Shown here: positions 33,350 through 41,726 of the stretch, piece by piece
How the letters are laid out: the number at the start of each line of letters is the position of its first letter
Position numbering within the stretch: the first letter of the stretch is position 1
Origin: Cyclobacteriaceae bacterium
GTDB taxonomy: Bacteria > Bacteroidota > Bacteroidia > Cytophagales > Cyclobacteriaceae
Direction: 5' to 3'
Length of the DNA stretch: 46,107 nt
Assembly: GCA_022841475.1 (NCBI GenBank)
Contig: JALHRJ010000033.1
Span: 1 to 46,107, forward strand
Position numbers and translations under genes: made by a program
Notes under the pieces: model-generated
The model's database searches: none
Seen by the model: only the letters and a program-made list of their open reading frames with translations
What the model was told of the DNA's origin: nothing

Positions 33350-33489
33350 AAAAAGAGGCGATCTCAAAAGTCAGCAATAAAAACCGATGTCATGCCGGGC
33401 TTCGACCCGGCATCTCGTTTAGCCAGGAAAAACTGGATCGCGGCTCAAAGGCCGCGATGACAGACAGACTTTTGAGATCGCCTCTTTTT
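33350..33489. repeat. Terminal-inverted-repeat element, copy A
   Basis: A 140-base element with perfect 23-bp terminal inverted repeats (33350-33372 and 33467-33489; core GAGGCGATCTCAAAAGTC). Inside are two further hairpins: ATGCCGGG/CCCGGCAT (33392-33399, 33406-33413) and ATCGCGGC/GCCGCGAT (33437-33444, 33451-33458). It has no coding capacity. It fills the gap between the convergent barrel and flavoprotein genes. A second, diverged copy in the opposite orientation lies at 42598-42764. This looks like a miniature inverted-repeat element family that may serve as two-way terminators. Confidence 0.85.
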
Positions 33490-33500
33490 TATTCCAGTAG

Positions 33501-34943
33501 TTAAAATATTTTCCCGGGATTCAGAATGCCATTCGGATCAAAAACTTTCTTTATTCCGCGCATGAGATTCAAATTTACTTCACTCATTGCCAAGGGCATA
33601 TAAGGTCTCTTGGCAATCCCAATACCATGTTCTCCGGAAAGTGTGCCGCCTAAGCTCACAGTAAGTTTAAATATTTCTCCAATACCCTCAGGGATTTTTG
33701 TTTCCCAATCTTCTTCGCTGATATTTTCCTTCAGGATATTGACATGCAAATTGCCATCGCCCAAATGACCAAAACAAACGGTATTGAATCCATATTGCTT
33801 ACCGATCTCTTTAATGCCTTTGATAAGTTTCGGTAAATTATTTCGTGGCACTACAACATCATCCGACTTGGTCAGCGTGTACCAATTAACAGCGGGCGAG
33901 ATATTTTTCCTCACTTTCCATAGTTCTTCTTTTTGCGCACTGCTTTCTGCAAACAGAACTTCGCCACACTGAAACTTTTCTACAACATTCATAACTCGTT
34001 CTGCATCGCGCATCAAAACTTCTTCATCGTTGCCATCCAGTTCACACAACACATACGCATCCATGCCGGCATCCAGCTTGGTTGTTACAGGGCTATTTAA
34101 AACCTTCTCACAATATTCAAATGTTTTTGCAGCTGCTTCGCGTTCAAAGAATTCCATCCCGGAAGGAGTAATACCTTCAACAAAAATGGCAGCAATGGCT
34201 TTACACGCTTCTTCGTTGGTAACAAACGGAATTAACAGCAATACATTTTTTTGCGGATAGCCGCGCAGTTTAAAAACAATTTTAGTGATGATCCCCAACG
34301 TTCCTTCGCTGCCACACATTAGCTGAGTAAGATTATAGCCGGTGGAATTCTTCAAAACATTAGCGGCTGTCCAGATAATTTCACCGGTAGGCAAAACTAC
34401 CTGCATGTTTAATACATAGTCGCGGGTTACACCATACTTTACAGCCTTGGGTCCGCCCGAATTATTGGCTAGGTTTCCTCCGAGAAAACAGGAGCCTTTA
34501 CTGGCGGGATCAGGCGGGTAAAACAATCCTTTTTCTTTCACCGCATTTTGAAATACTTCCGTGATTACACCCGGCTCTACTGTAGCCTGCAGATTAAGCT
34601 CATCGATAGAAAGAATCTTATTGAATCGTTCCATCGAGATAATCACACCTTTCTTTACAGGAAGCGCACCACCACTTAATCCGGTGCCAGCACCACGCGG
34701 TGTAGCAGGTATATGATGTTCATTGCACACCATCAAAATCTGACTGATTTCTTCCGGAGAACCTGGTTTCAATACTACATCGGGCAGAAACTGATAGTCT
34801 TCGGTTTTATCATGACCGTATTCATTTCGCTGCTCTTCATCCACAATAACATAATCGGCACCCACGATGGCACGAAATTGGCCAATGACATCGTTATGCA
34901 TGGGTGGAGTAATTGTTGTTTCGCTTACTTTAGTGTGTGCCAT
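33501..34943 (-). CDS. FAD-linked oxidase (GlcD/D-lactate dehydrogenase-like)
   Basis: A 480-residue VAO-family flavoprotein. The FAD-binding PRGAGTGLSGG motif is at 82-92 and the C-terminal half holds FGHLGDGNLHVN and SGEHGIG, whose His residues are the metal-site signature of D-2-hydroxyacid dehydrogenases; it ends in the typical DPNGILNPGKIF. The start is placed at the ATG at 34943; a TTG one codon earlier is less likely. It should oxidise glycolate, D-lactate or a related 2-hydroxyacid and feed electrons to the respiratory chain. GlcE and GlcF partners are not adjacent. Its start is only 24 bases from the divergent NlpC/P60 gene, so its promoter must overlap that gene. Confidence 0.93.
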   Translation of the reverse strand: MAHTKVSETTITPPMHNDVIGQFRAIVGADYVIVDEEQRNEYGHDKTEDYQFLPDVVLKPGSPEEISQILMVCNEHHIPATPRGAGTGLSGGALPVKKGVIISMERFNKILSIDELNLQATVEPGVITEVFQNAVKEKGLFYPPDPASKGSCFLGGNLANNSGGPKAVKYGVTRDYVLNMQVVLPTGEIIWTAANVLKNSTGYNLTQLMCGSEGTLGIITKIVFKLRGYPQKNVLLLIPFVTNEEACKAIAAIFVEGITPSGMEFFEREAAAKTFEYCEKVLNSPVTTKLDAGMDAYVLCELDGNDEEVLMRDAERVMNVVEKFQCGEVLFAESSAQKEELWKVRKNISPAVNWYTLTKSDDVVVPRNNLPKLIKGIKEIGKQYGFNTVCFGHLGDGNLHVNILKENISEEDWETKIPEGIGEIFKLTVSLGGTLSGEHGIGIAKRPYMPLAMSEVNLNLMRGIKKVFDPNGILNPGKIF

Positions 34944-34951
34944 CAATACCG

Positions 34952-34959
34952 TAACTTTG
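34952..34959 (+). promoter_or_regulatory. -7 element for the NlpC/P60 gene
   Basis: TAACTTTG is an exact TAnnTTTG match ending 8 bases before the ATG at 34968 in the 24-base divergent gap. The transcript would have almost no leader. A candidate opposing minus-strand -7 (TAATTTTG, 34988-34995) lies inside the NlpC/P60 coding region, for the flavoprotein gene. Confidence 0.55.
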
Positions 34960-34967
34960 AATAATCT

Positions 34968-35477
34968 ATGATCTCAAAAACAGGACACAAAATTAAGGAA
35001 TTAAGTATTCAAAGGCTTTCGCTTTTCGTCCTCATTTTAATTTTGTTTAGCGCCTGTGGTTCTGTAAGAAAGTCTCGGGCGCGCAAAGAGCAAGCTAACC
35101 AGGTAATTCAAACAGCCCGCACCTTTACGGGCACCCCCTATAAATATGGTGGCACTACCCGATCGGGTATGGATTGTTCTGGTTTGACAGGAAATTCATT
35201 TCAGGCAATTAGTTTAAGTTTGCCAAGAACAGCGAGTGCTCAGGCGTTGGTTGGCGAAAAAGTTAAACTCAAAAAACTTGCCCCAGGTGATTTGGTTTTT
35301 TTTGCTACCGGAGATAAGAAGCGGGAAATAACCCACGTGGGAATCGTTACCGAGATTAAGTCAAAAGATAATGTGAAATTTATTCATGCGTCTACCTCAC
35401 TCGGGGTGGTGGAAACTAATTTGTACTCTGACTACTATACCAAACGATTTCGGACTGCCCGCAGAATTATTAATTAA
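34968..35477 (+). CDS. NlpC/P60 family lipoprotein (peptidoglycan endopeptidase)
   Basis: A 169-residue lipoprotein: hydrophobic segment 15-29, lipidated C30 (LFSAC). After a basic linker the NlpC/P60 domain runs from about 43 to 165 with catalytic C70 (GMDCSG), H123 (THVGIV) and H140 (FIHAST). It should cleave the gamma-D-glutamyl-diamino acid bond in stem peptides of the cell wall. The N-terminus before the hydrophobic part is longer than usual (14 residues), but no inner ATG offers a better start. It is followed 24 bases later by the glycosylasparaginase gene. Confidence 0.92.
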   Translation: MISKTGHKIKELSIQRLSLFVLILILFSACGSVRKSRARKEQANQVIQTARTFTGTPYKYGGTTRSGMDCSGLTGNSFQAISLSLPRTASAQALVGEKVKLKKLAPGDLVFFATGDKKREITHVGIVTEIKSKDNVKFIHASTSLGVVETNLYSDYYTKRFRTARRIIN

Positions 35478-35501
35478 TTAAATTTTATCACACCTCAATT
35501 C

Positions 35502-36467
35502 ATGACTACCCGCAGAAAATTTCTTCAACTTGGCACGCTGGCTTCACTGGCTCCAGTCACCAAACTTTTTGGTTACACCCCACCACCGATAGTTTCAAAG
35601 CCCGTTGTTATTTCAACCTGGAATTTTGGTGTGGGAGCAAATGAGGAAGCCTGGAAAATTCTTTCTAACAATGGCCGGGCTTTGGATGCAGTAGAAGCCG
35701 GAGCGAGAGTTCCGGAAGGTGATCCCAAAGAGAGTTCAGTAGGTTTAGGGGGATTGCCTGATCGTGACGGACGGGTTACGTTGGATTCCTGCATTATGGA
35801 TGAATTTGCCAACTGTGGGGCTGTTGCTTGTCTCGAACACATAGTACATCCGGTTTCGGTCGCCCGAAAGGTGATGGAAAAAACGCCACATGTTTTTTTA
35901 GTAGGCGAGGGCGCGTTGAAGTTTGCCCTTGACAATGGATTCAAAAAAGAAAAGTTGTTAACTAAAGAATCTGAGAAAGTCTGGAAGGAGTGGCTCAAGA
36001 CAGCCCAATACAAACCTGTAGCTAATATTGAGAATCATGATACCATCGGTATTGTTGCCCTTGACGATAAGCAAAATTTATCCGGGGCCTGCACAACCAG
36101 TGGCATGGCTTTTAAAATGCAGGGTCGGGTAGGGGATTCGCCTATTATTGGTGCCGCTCTGTTTGTGGATAATGAAATTGGTGCAGCCACATCAACCGGG
36201 GTGGGTGAAGAGGTTATTCGTATTGTAGGTTCTCATTTGGTTGTTGAATTAATGAGACAAGGAAACACACCACAGGAAGCGTGTGAGAAAGCGGTACAGC
36301 GCATCGTCAAAAACCAACCAAAGAAATCAAAGGAGATTCAGGTTGGATTTTTGGCGTTGAATAAAAATGGAGACTATGGGGCCTATGCACTTCAGAAGGG
36401 ATTTACGTATGCAGTGTATAGCAAGGAGGTGCCCAACAAAATTTTTGAAGCGAAGAGTTATTACTAG
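35502..36467 (+). CDS. Exported N4-(beta-N-acetylglucosaminyl)-L-asparaginase (Ntn hydrolase)
   Basis: A 321-residue Ntn-hydrolase precursor of the glycosylasparaginase/isoaspartyl-peptidase family. The Tat-type signal TTRRKFLQLGTLASLAP leads into the mature chain. The self-cleavage site is HD-TIGIVALD, with T181 as the new N-terminal nucleophile. The TSGMAFKMQGRVGDSPIIGA stretch is the classic substrate pocket of glycosylasparaginases, and TSTGVGEEVIRI follows. It should release N-acetylglucosaminylamine from asparagine-linked glycans outside the cytoplasm. Neighbours are the NlpC/P60 gene upstream and a small ORF plus cutC downstream. Confidence 0.92.
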   Translation: MTTRRKFLQLGTLASLAPVTKLFGYTPPPIVSKPVVISTWNFGVGANEEAWKILSNNGRALDAVEAGARVPEGDPKESSVGLGGLPDRDGRVTLDSCIMDEFANCGAVACLEHIVHPVSVARKVMEKTPHVFLVGEGALKFALDNGFKKEKLLTKESEKVWKEWLKTAQYKPVANIENHDTIGIVALDDKQNLSGACTTSGMAFKMQGRVGDSPIIGAALFVDNEIGAATSTGVGEEVIRIVGSHLVVELMRQGNTPQEACEKAVQRIVKNQPKKSKEIQVGFLALNKNGDYGAYALQKGFTYAVYSKEVPNKIFEAKSYY

Positions 36468-36471
36468 ACTT

Positions 36472-36663
36472 ATGAACACTGTAAAAATCTTACCCACTAC
36501 CAAAGTGCAATTTGAGTTAGCTGTTAATGCGTTAACCCAATGGAGAAACGAAGCGAAAGAGGTGTCATTGGATAATGAAGAAAATACAGGCTTTGCTTTT
36601 GTAATGAATCCTGCAACATCTCGAATAAAGGATACCGATACCGAAACGGTCGGTAAAAGATAA
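36472..36663 (+). CDS. Possible small protein between asparaginase and cutC
   Basis: A 63-residue frame starts 4 bases after the asparaginase stop and ends 6 bases before the cutC ATG, the packing expected for a real operon gene. Composition is plausible for a soluble protein (VQFELAVNALTQWRNEAKEVSL looks helical). I recognise no family. The frame remains open upstream into the asparaginase gene, so it could be a chance ORF, but its placement and lack of competing gene support a small protein. Confidence 0.4.
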   Translation: MNTVKILPTTKVQFELAVNALTQWRNEAKEVSLDNEENTGFAFVMNPATSRIKDTDTETVGKR

Positions 36664-36669
36664 GCACGC

Positions 36670-37413
36670 ATGACTCTTGAAATCGTAGTCTACAACATAG
36701 AATCAGCACTCAAAGCTCAGGAGGGTGGGGCAGATCGTATTGAACTGTGCGATAATCCAGCCGAAGGTGGCACAACACCCTCCTTTGGAATGATAGAATC
36801 CGTACGGCAAAATGTGAATCTCGATCTCTTTGTAATGATCCGTCCGCGAGGTGGCGATTTTAACTATTCGAACTATGAGTTCCATTGCATGAAGCGCGAC
36901 ATCTATCAATGCCAGCGCATAAGTGTGGATGGAATCGTGTTTGGAATATTAAATGCCGATGGCACACTTGATAAAAAGCGATGTAAAGAACTGATCGATA
37001 AAGCCCGGCCTTTACAAGTAACATGCCACCGCGCGTTTGATATGACACGTGATCCTTTCGAGGCGCTGGAAGATTGTATTGAAGTAGGCTTTGACCGAAT
37101 TCTTACAGCGGGCCATCAGACGACTGCTGCACTCGGTGCCGATTTGATTGCAGAGTTGGTGAAAAAAGCCAATGGCCGCATTGCTATCATGCCCGGTTCC
37201 GGGGTGAATGAAAATACAGTGGAAGAAATTGTACGCAAGACAAAGGTAACGGAGGTACATTTTTCTGCTACCGCCTTTCGTGATAGCGTAATGCAATACC
37301 GCAATCAGGCTATTACGGGTATGGGTTCAGAAGAAGGCGCTGAGTTTAAATATCGAACTGTTGATCCGGAAAGAGTACGTACCATGCGGTTGTTGGCAAA
37401 AAGAGTTAAGTAA
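36670..37413 (+). CDS. cutC: CutC family protein
   Basis: A 247-residue TIM-barrel protein of the CutC family, full length. Landmarks are EIVVYNIESALKAQEGGADRI and ELCDNPAEGGTTPS (residues 4-38), VMIRPRGGDFNYSNYEF (55-71), TCHRAFDMTRDP and the C-terminal IMPGSGVNENTV. CutC was tied to copper homeostasis in enterobacteria, though a direct copper role is disputed. There is no copper gene nearby. It is the last gene of the plus-strand run from 34968 and is followed by a hairpin. Confidence 0.94.
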   Translation: MTLEIVVYNIESALKAQEGGADRIELCDNPAEGGTTPSFGMIESVRQNVNLDLFVMIRPRGGDFNYSNYEFHCMKRDIYQCQRISVDGIVFGILNADGTLDKKRCKELIDKARPLQVTCHRAFDMTRDPFEALEDCIEVGFDRILTAGHQTTAALGADLIAELVKKANGRIAIMPGSGVNENTVEEIVRKTKVTEVHFSATAFRDSVMQYRNQAITGMGSEEGAEFKYRTVDPERVRTMRLLAKRVK

Positions 37414-37459
37414 TATTCTTTGGCAATTCAGCTCTACAATAATTTAGAATTAAAATCAA

Positions 37460-37487
37460 AAATGCCGGCCCTTTCGAGCCGGCATTT
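37460..37487. terminator. Bidirectional terminator between cutC and the receptor gene
   Basis: A perfect 10-bp inverted repeat (AAATGCCGGC at 37460-37469, GCCGGCATTT at 37478-37487) with an 8-base loop lies between two convergent genes. A-rich sequence on the left and T-rich on the right suit termination in either direction. Confidence 0.75.
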
Positions 37488-37517
37488 ATCCCCAATCACC
37501 CTAACTAACCCTTTTCT

Positions 37518-40421
37518 TTATTCAGCTCGTTTGCCCGTCATCGGGAATGCTCCAAACTGGCCCATGGTCATGGTGCCAACAAACTGATCACCGGTTACGA
37601 TACCTTTTACCAATATTTCACTGGTATTTCCGCCAAAGCTTACTTCATAGCTTGCGCTTAATTCATTCCCAACAACTTTGATATTCTTCAGAGGAGTTTC
37701 GCGATTATTTCGGCTGCTGATGATTACACCAGAATAGGCATCACCTTCTTTATTGATTTTCATTGTACCTCCGTTAGCACCTTGTGGTGATTCTACTGAA
37801 TAAGTCCAATTGCCATCAACCTGAACGATGGCCGTAGGATCAACAGCCGGTGTTTCTACATCTGTTTTAGCCTTTGTCGCTGCAGGCACTATCGCTGCGG
37901 CTGGTGCACCACCTCTTTGTTGTGTGCCACCTCCAAAATTTCCACCACCATTGTCCATACCACCACCACCATCACCACCTTCTTTCATGTCATCATTATT
38001 GATGGAGCGGCTTCTTCTGCGTTGTTGTTCAAAACTCATCTTACCAATCCGGTAACTTACGTTTACCCGGAAACTGAAGTTATTCAATACTGTAATACTG
38101 GATTGATTGATTGTAGGTGTTATAGTTTCATTTCTGATTTTCATTGACGGTGCCAAAAAGTTTTCCAGGCCTAAGCCTATGCTACCTTTTTTACTTTTAA
38201 ATTCTCTACGAGCACCCAGACTATAAATTCCAAAACCACCTTGGTAACCCTGAAGGTTTACTCTGCGTCCCCGGTAAAAACTAAACGCTTGTAATGCCCA
38301 GCGGTTGCCCAGATCATAACTTCCAAAAAGACGACCACTATACACCCAACCTTGGTTGCTTGCATTTTGGGTAGGATCAGGTACATTATTGGATAGATCT
38401 GCATAATACACATCACCACCACCGTTCAAGGATAACTTACCTACGCTGATGTTGGCAAAGAAGCTCATTCCATAAGCATTCTCTTTTCCAATATTGGCAT
38501 AGGTTGTTACAACGGTATCACCAGCTACGTTCCGTAAACTTTGTATTGCATTGTTGCTATTGCGAAGAAAACCTGTGAAGTTTAAAGAAGTTCCTTTGAT
38601 GAAGGTACTATATCCTAATTCAAAGTTGTTTGTGAATTCCGGGTCTAATTCCGGGTTACCTATTGTTCTCTGAAAAGGATTTGGCGCCTGAATGTTTGGG
38701 TTAAGAAATTGAATAGAGGGCCGCTGAATTCTTCTGTTATAAGAAGTTTTCAAAGTTCCTTTCTTAAGTTTTTTGGACGCGTTAATACTGGGCACCAATA
38801 CCCCATATTCGGGAATATCAATGTCAGCTTCAGTTCGGGTAAATGCATTAATAATTGTATATTCATAGCGCGCGCCTGTTTTTAAACTATATCCCGATTT
38901 TGCACTATAGGTATAGGAAACATAACTTGCTAAAACATCCTGATTGTAATTTAATTGATTGGAAAGGTTTTGACTTTCCTGAATCACATATTCACCATCC
39001 GATCCAGCTGCGGTAAAAGAGGCAAAATCACTTAATACTTTCCTTCTGATATTCTTAGCCCCTAATTCAAGCATTTGGTTGTCACCAATTGGAGTTTGAT
39101 AATCGGCCTGAATAGTAAACTCTTCATTGAGTCCCTGATTTTCATTTTTAAGGCGTTGAATAATTTCTTCTGATGAGAAATCCAAAATTGAATTAGTAAA
39201 ATCATTATTGCGATCATTTCTACTATAGAGCGCAAGAATGCTAAATTCTTGTTGAGGTTTTTCAAAAAGGTGGGTGTAATTGAAATTAAGGTCAACTGTA
39301 CCCGACTGATCAACAGTGGTTACATTTCTCAAGCTGGATGACAAAGGTGTGGTTGATCCGTTTTGAAAGGATTGGGAAGTAAGGTTATCCTGAAAACCAT
39401 TATTATTACGTAAACCATAACGAACAGAAGCTGTTACAGAATTTTTCTTATTGATATCATAATCCCAGCCCAGATTATAATTTCCAAAAAGACCCTGACT
39501 ACGATTGTTCGCTCTTTGTATAGTCTGAAAAGTTTCTGTGCCATCAATTGTATTTTGGTCATTTTCAAAAGCTCCTTCAACGTTATAATTAGCCCTTCCA
39601 AATCCGCCCAACGAAAATCCCATTTTTCCTCTCCTGTAATTACCATTCAGTCCAAGGTTAGAACCCCGGTAGCCTGCACCGGCATCAATATTCAAAGTCA
39701 ATCCTTCCAGCGTGTTTTTCTTGGTAATGATATTGATGATACCGGCAGATCCCTCAGCATCGTACTTAGCCGATGGGGAAGTGATTACCTCTACTGTTTT
39801 AATCTGGTCTGAAGGAATTTGCTTTAATGCGTCCGCCACCGAATTGGCCATAATGGTAGAGGGCTTATTATTAATCAGCACCATGATATTAGTACTTCCA
39901 CGCATGCTTACGTTGCCATCAAGATCAACAGAAAGCATAGGTACACGCTTTAACACATCAGTTGCATCACCACCGCGGGTGGTAGCGTCATTCTCCGCGT
40001 TATAAATGGTTCTATCCACCCGCTCTTCTACCAAGTCCTTCTGAGCTTCAACTACAACTTCGCCAAGTTGAGTAGCTTCTTCGCCTATTTTTATGGTGCC
40101 TACATTGATATCACTTCTTTTCCCTTCAATGACCAAATCACTTTTCGTGATTGTTTCATACCCGATAAATGAAATTACCAGGGAGTAAGTACCATCAGCT
40201 ACTTTTGAAATTGTGAATTTTCCTTTTGCATCGGCAATGGTTCCATCGATAGTTTTGCCGCTGGCGTCTGCAAGTGCAACAGTAGCGAACTCAACAGGCT
40301 GATTGGTTTTAGTGTCGATAACGGTTCCGGAAATTTTTCCGTTTCCTTTCGGTGACTGATCTTGTGCAGGCAATACAGTTGCAAGGCTTAGAAGAGTAAT
40401 TAGCGTAAACAGGTTTTTCAT
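37518..40421 (-). CDS. TonB-dependent-receptor-like outer-membrane protein with C-terminal soluble extension
   Basis: A 967-residue outer-membrane protein. The signal peptide (1-20) is followed by a carboxypeptidase-regulatory-like domain (about 28-112), a plug domain (about 118-236, VVVEAQKDLVEERVDRTIY and GSAGIINIITKK) and a large beta barrel (about 240-800) of the OMP_b-brl_3 type. Unusually the chain does not stop at the barrel: a Gly-rich linker (about 810-840), an Ala/Pro stretch and a compact beta domain (about 867-967, NWTYSVESPQGANGGTMKI) follow. It is divergent from a LytS/LytTR pair, a likely regulator. Ligand unknown; no SusD partner is adjacent. Confidence 0.9.
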   Translation of the reverse strand: MKNLFTLITLLSLATVLPAQDQSPKGNGKISGTVIDTKTNQPVEFATVALADASGKTIDGTIADAKGKFTISKVADGTYSLVISFIGYETITKSDLVIEGKRSDINVGTIKIGEEATQLGEVVVEAQKDLVEERVDRTIYNAENDATTRGGDATDVLKRVPMLSVDLDGNVSMRGSTNIMVLINNKPSTIMANSVADALKQIPSDQIKTVEVITSPSAKYDAEGSAGIINIITKKNTLEGLTLNIDAGAGYRGSNLGLNGNYRRGKMGFSLGGFGRANYNVEGAFENDQNTIDGTETFQTIQRANNRSQGLFGNYNLGWDYDINKKNSVTASVRYGLRNNNGFQDNLTSQSFQNGSTTPLSSSLRNVTTVDQSGTVDLNFNYTHLFEKPQQEFSILALYSRNDRNNDFTNSILDFSSEEIIQRLKNENQGLNEEFTIQADYQTPIGDNQMLELGAKNIRRKVLSDFASFTAAGSDGEYVIQESQNLSNQLNYNQDVLASYVSYTYSAKSGYSLKTGARYEYTIINAFTRTEADIDIPEYGVLVPSINASKKLKKGTLKTSYNRRIQRPSIQFLNPNIQAPNPFQRTIGNPELDPEFTNNFELGYSTFIKGTSLNFTGFLRNSNNAIQSLRNVAGDTVVTTYANIGKENAYGMSFFANISVGKLSLNGGGDVYYADLSNNVPDPTQNASNQGWVYSGRLFGSYDLGNRWALQAFSFYRGRRVNLQGYQGGFGIYSLGARREFKSKKGSIGLGLENFLAPSMKIRNETITPTINQSSITVLNNFSFRVNVSYRIGKMSFEQQRRRSRSINNDDMKEGGDGGGGMDNGGGNFGGGTQQRGGAPAAAIVPAATKAKTDVETPAVDPTAIVQVDGNWTYSVESPQGANGGTMKINKEGDAYSGVIISSRNNRETPLKNIKVVGNELSASYEVSFGGNTSEILVKGIVTGDQFVGTMTMGQFGAFPMTGKRAE

Positions 40422-40510
40422 TGTATCTGATTGATTTAAGAGCTTGTGCGCTTTCGTGCACTGTTATAAACTGTAAAGGAAATTTTTTGTTCGCACTCTG
40501 CATTGGGTAT

Positions 40511-40595
40511 TAGACAGTCGGGTCAATTGTATCGACAAGTCCGGCACTTACTCGACAATCCCGTTAATTTGACAGAATGGACATTCGGTCGATTA
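40511..40595. promoter_or_regulatory. Candidate operator cluster between receptor and LytS/LytTR genes
   Basis: In the 267-base divergent gap, TCGACAA occurs twice as a direct repeat exactly 20 bases apart (40532-40538 and 40552-40558), and GACAG occurs on both sides of this (40513-40517, 40571-40575). Direct repeats about two helical turns apart are what LytTR dimers use, but the bases were not matched to a proven consensus. Confidence 0.35.
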
Positions 40596-40652
40596 AACAT
40601 TATGAGTGGTAGAAAATGCAATTTTTAGCATTTCAATGTTTAGAAGGAGTGC

Positions 40653-40660
40653 TACCTTTG
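40653..40660 (+). promoter_or_regulatory. -7 element for the LytS/LytTR operon
   Basis: TACCTTTG exactly matches TAnnTTTG, 28 bases before the kinase ATG at 40689. No TTG was seen at the ideal -33 distance, so an activator may be needed. Confidence 0.5.
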
Positions 40661-40688
40661 ATTTCTTTTTTAGAATTTCATTAGATAC

Positions 40689-41726
40689 ATGCAGACCTTT
40701 TTTAATCGCAACAGAGTAACCTTGCTACACATCTCCTTTTGGTTTGTGTATCTCTCGTTTAATCTGTATCAAATCAGCGCGTTTCAACGAGGGCGTGGTT
40801 ATGATTGGGAGCGCATGCTAACCTCTGCATCGGTTCAGTTAGTGTTCACTATGTTGATAGCGTATCTCAATTATTTCATTACGTGGCCCCGATTCATAAA
40901 GACCCAAAACCTGTGGCGTTATTTGTTGGAGTTTTCAGTGCCCTTTGTGACTTTGCTCACTGCGCGCGTTTATCTGCAGCGCTATCTGGTGGATGGTTAT
41001 ACCCATAAGGTTGAATATTTCTATTCGAGTTTTTTTATAGTTCAGATCTTTGCCGTTACGTTATTCATCGTGATTTTTGTTGGCATGTTGCGCTTTGCAG
41101 TGGATTGGTTTGAACTGGAAGCTAAGCGCAAGGAGGTTGAAAACGAAAAATTGATTGCAGAATTGAATTTCCTTAAAGCTCAGATCAATCCGCACTTTTT
41201 ATTTAATACACTCAATAACCTGTATTACCTGGCCTACACCAAATCAGAAAATACTACGGAGGTGATTGCCAAGCTGTCGCAAATGATGCGGTACATGATT
41301 TATGATTCTAACCACCCTAAGGTATTACTGACCAAGGAAATTGAGTACATGCAAAACTATATTAGCCTGGAACGATTGCGGTTAAACAATCAAATCCCGA
41401 TTAACTTTGATATCCAAGGCTCGTTTGAAAACCGAAGGATCGCTCCTCTAATATTTATTACCTTTTTAGAAAATGCTTTTAAACATGGTGTAAGCAACAA
41501 TAATCCTAAAGCGTGGGTAAATGTTACCGTTAAGTTAGAGGGTAACGAATGCATTTATACCGTTGAGAATAGTAAACCAGAAAAAACTGACCTTAACGAA
41601 AAGTCAGGCATAGGATTGCAAAATGTCAATCGCAGACTGGAATTAAGCTATCCGGGTCAGTTTAAGCTTTCAACCGAAGATAAAAAGGATGTATATTTCG
41701 TTCAATTGATTCTCACTTTGAGTTGA
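40689..41726 (+). CDS. LytS-type sensor histidine kinase
   Basis: A 345-residue membrane kinase of the His_kinase (PF06580) type. Four hydrophobic segments (about 12-32, 46-66, 80-96, 112-136) form the sensor, followed by a short coiled region (140-160). The phospho-His is H169 in AQINPHFLFNTLN, and the ATPase part has ENAFKHG and GIGLQNVNRRL. This family signals through LytTR regulators, and such a gene overlaps its end by 4 bases. The N-terminal membrane part has almost no extracellular domain, so it probably senses a membrane-soluble or membrane-state cue. Confidence 0.93.
   Translation: MQTFFNRNRVTLLHISFWFVYLSFNLYQISAFQRGRGYDWERMLTSASVQLVFTMLIAYLNYFITWPRFIKTQNLWRYLLEFSVPFVTLLTARVYLQRYLVDGYTHKVEYFYSSFFIVQIFAVTLFIVIFVGMLRFAVDWFELEAKRKEVENEKLIAELNFLKAQINPHFLFNTLNNLYYLAYTKSENTTEVIAKLSQMMRYMIYDSNHPKVLLTKEIEYMQNYISLERLRLNNQIPINFDIQGSFENRRIAPLIFITFLENAFKHGVSNNNPKAWVNVTVKLEGNECIYTVENSKPEKTDLNEKSGIGLQNVNRRLELSYPGQFKLSTEDKKDVYFVQLILTLS

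Noticed and set aside
36367..36663. Longer 98-residue version of the small ORF
   Set aside because: The first 35 codons lie inside the asparaginase gene; the inner ATG at 36472 is the sensible start.
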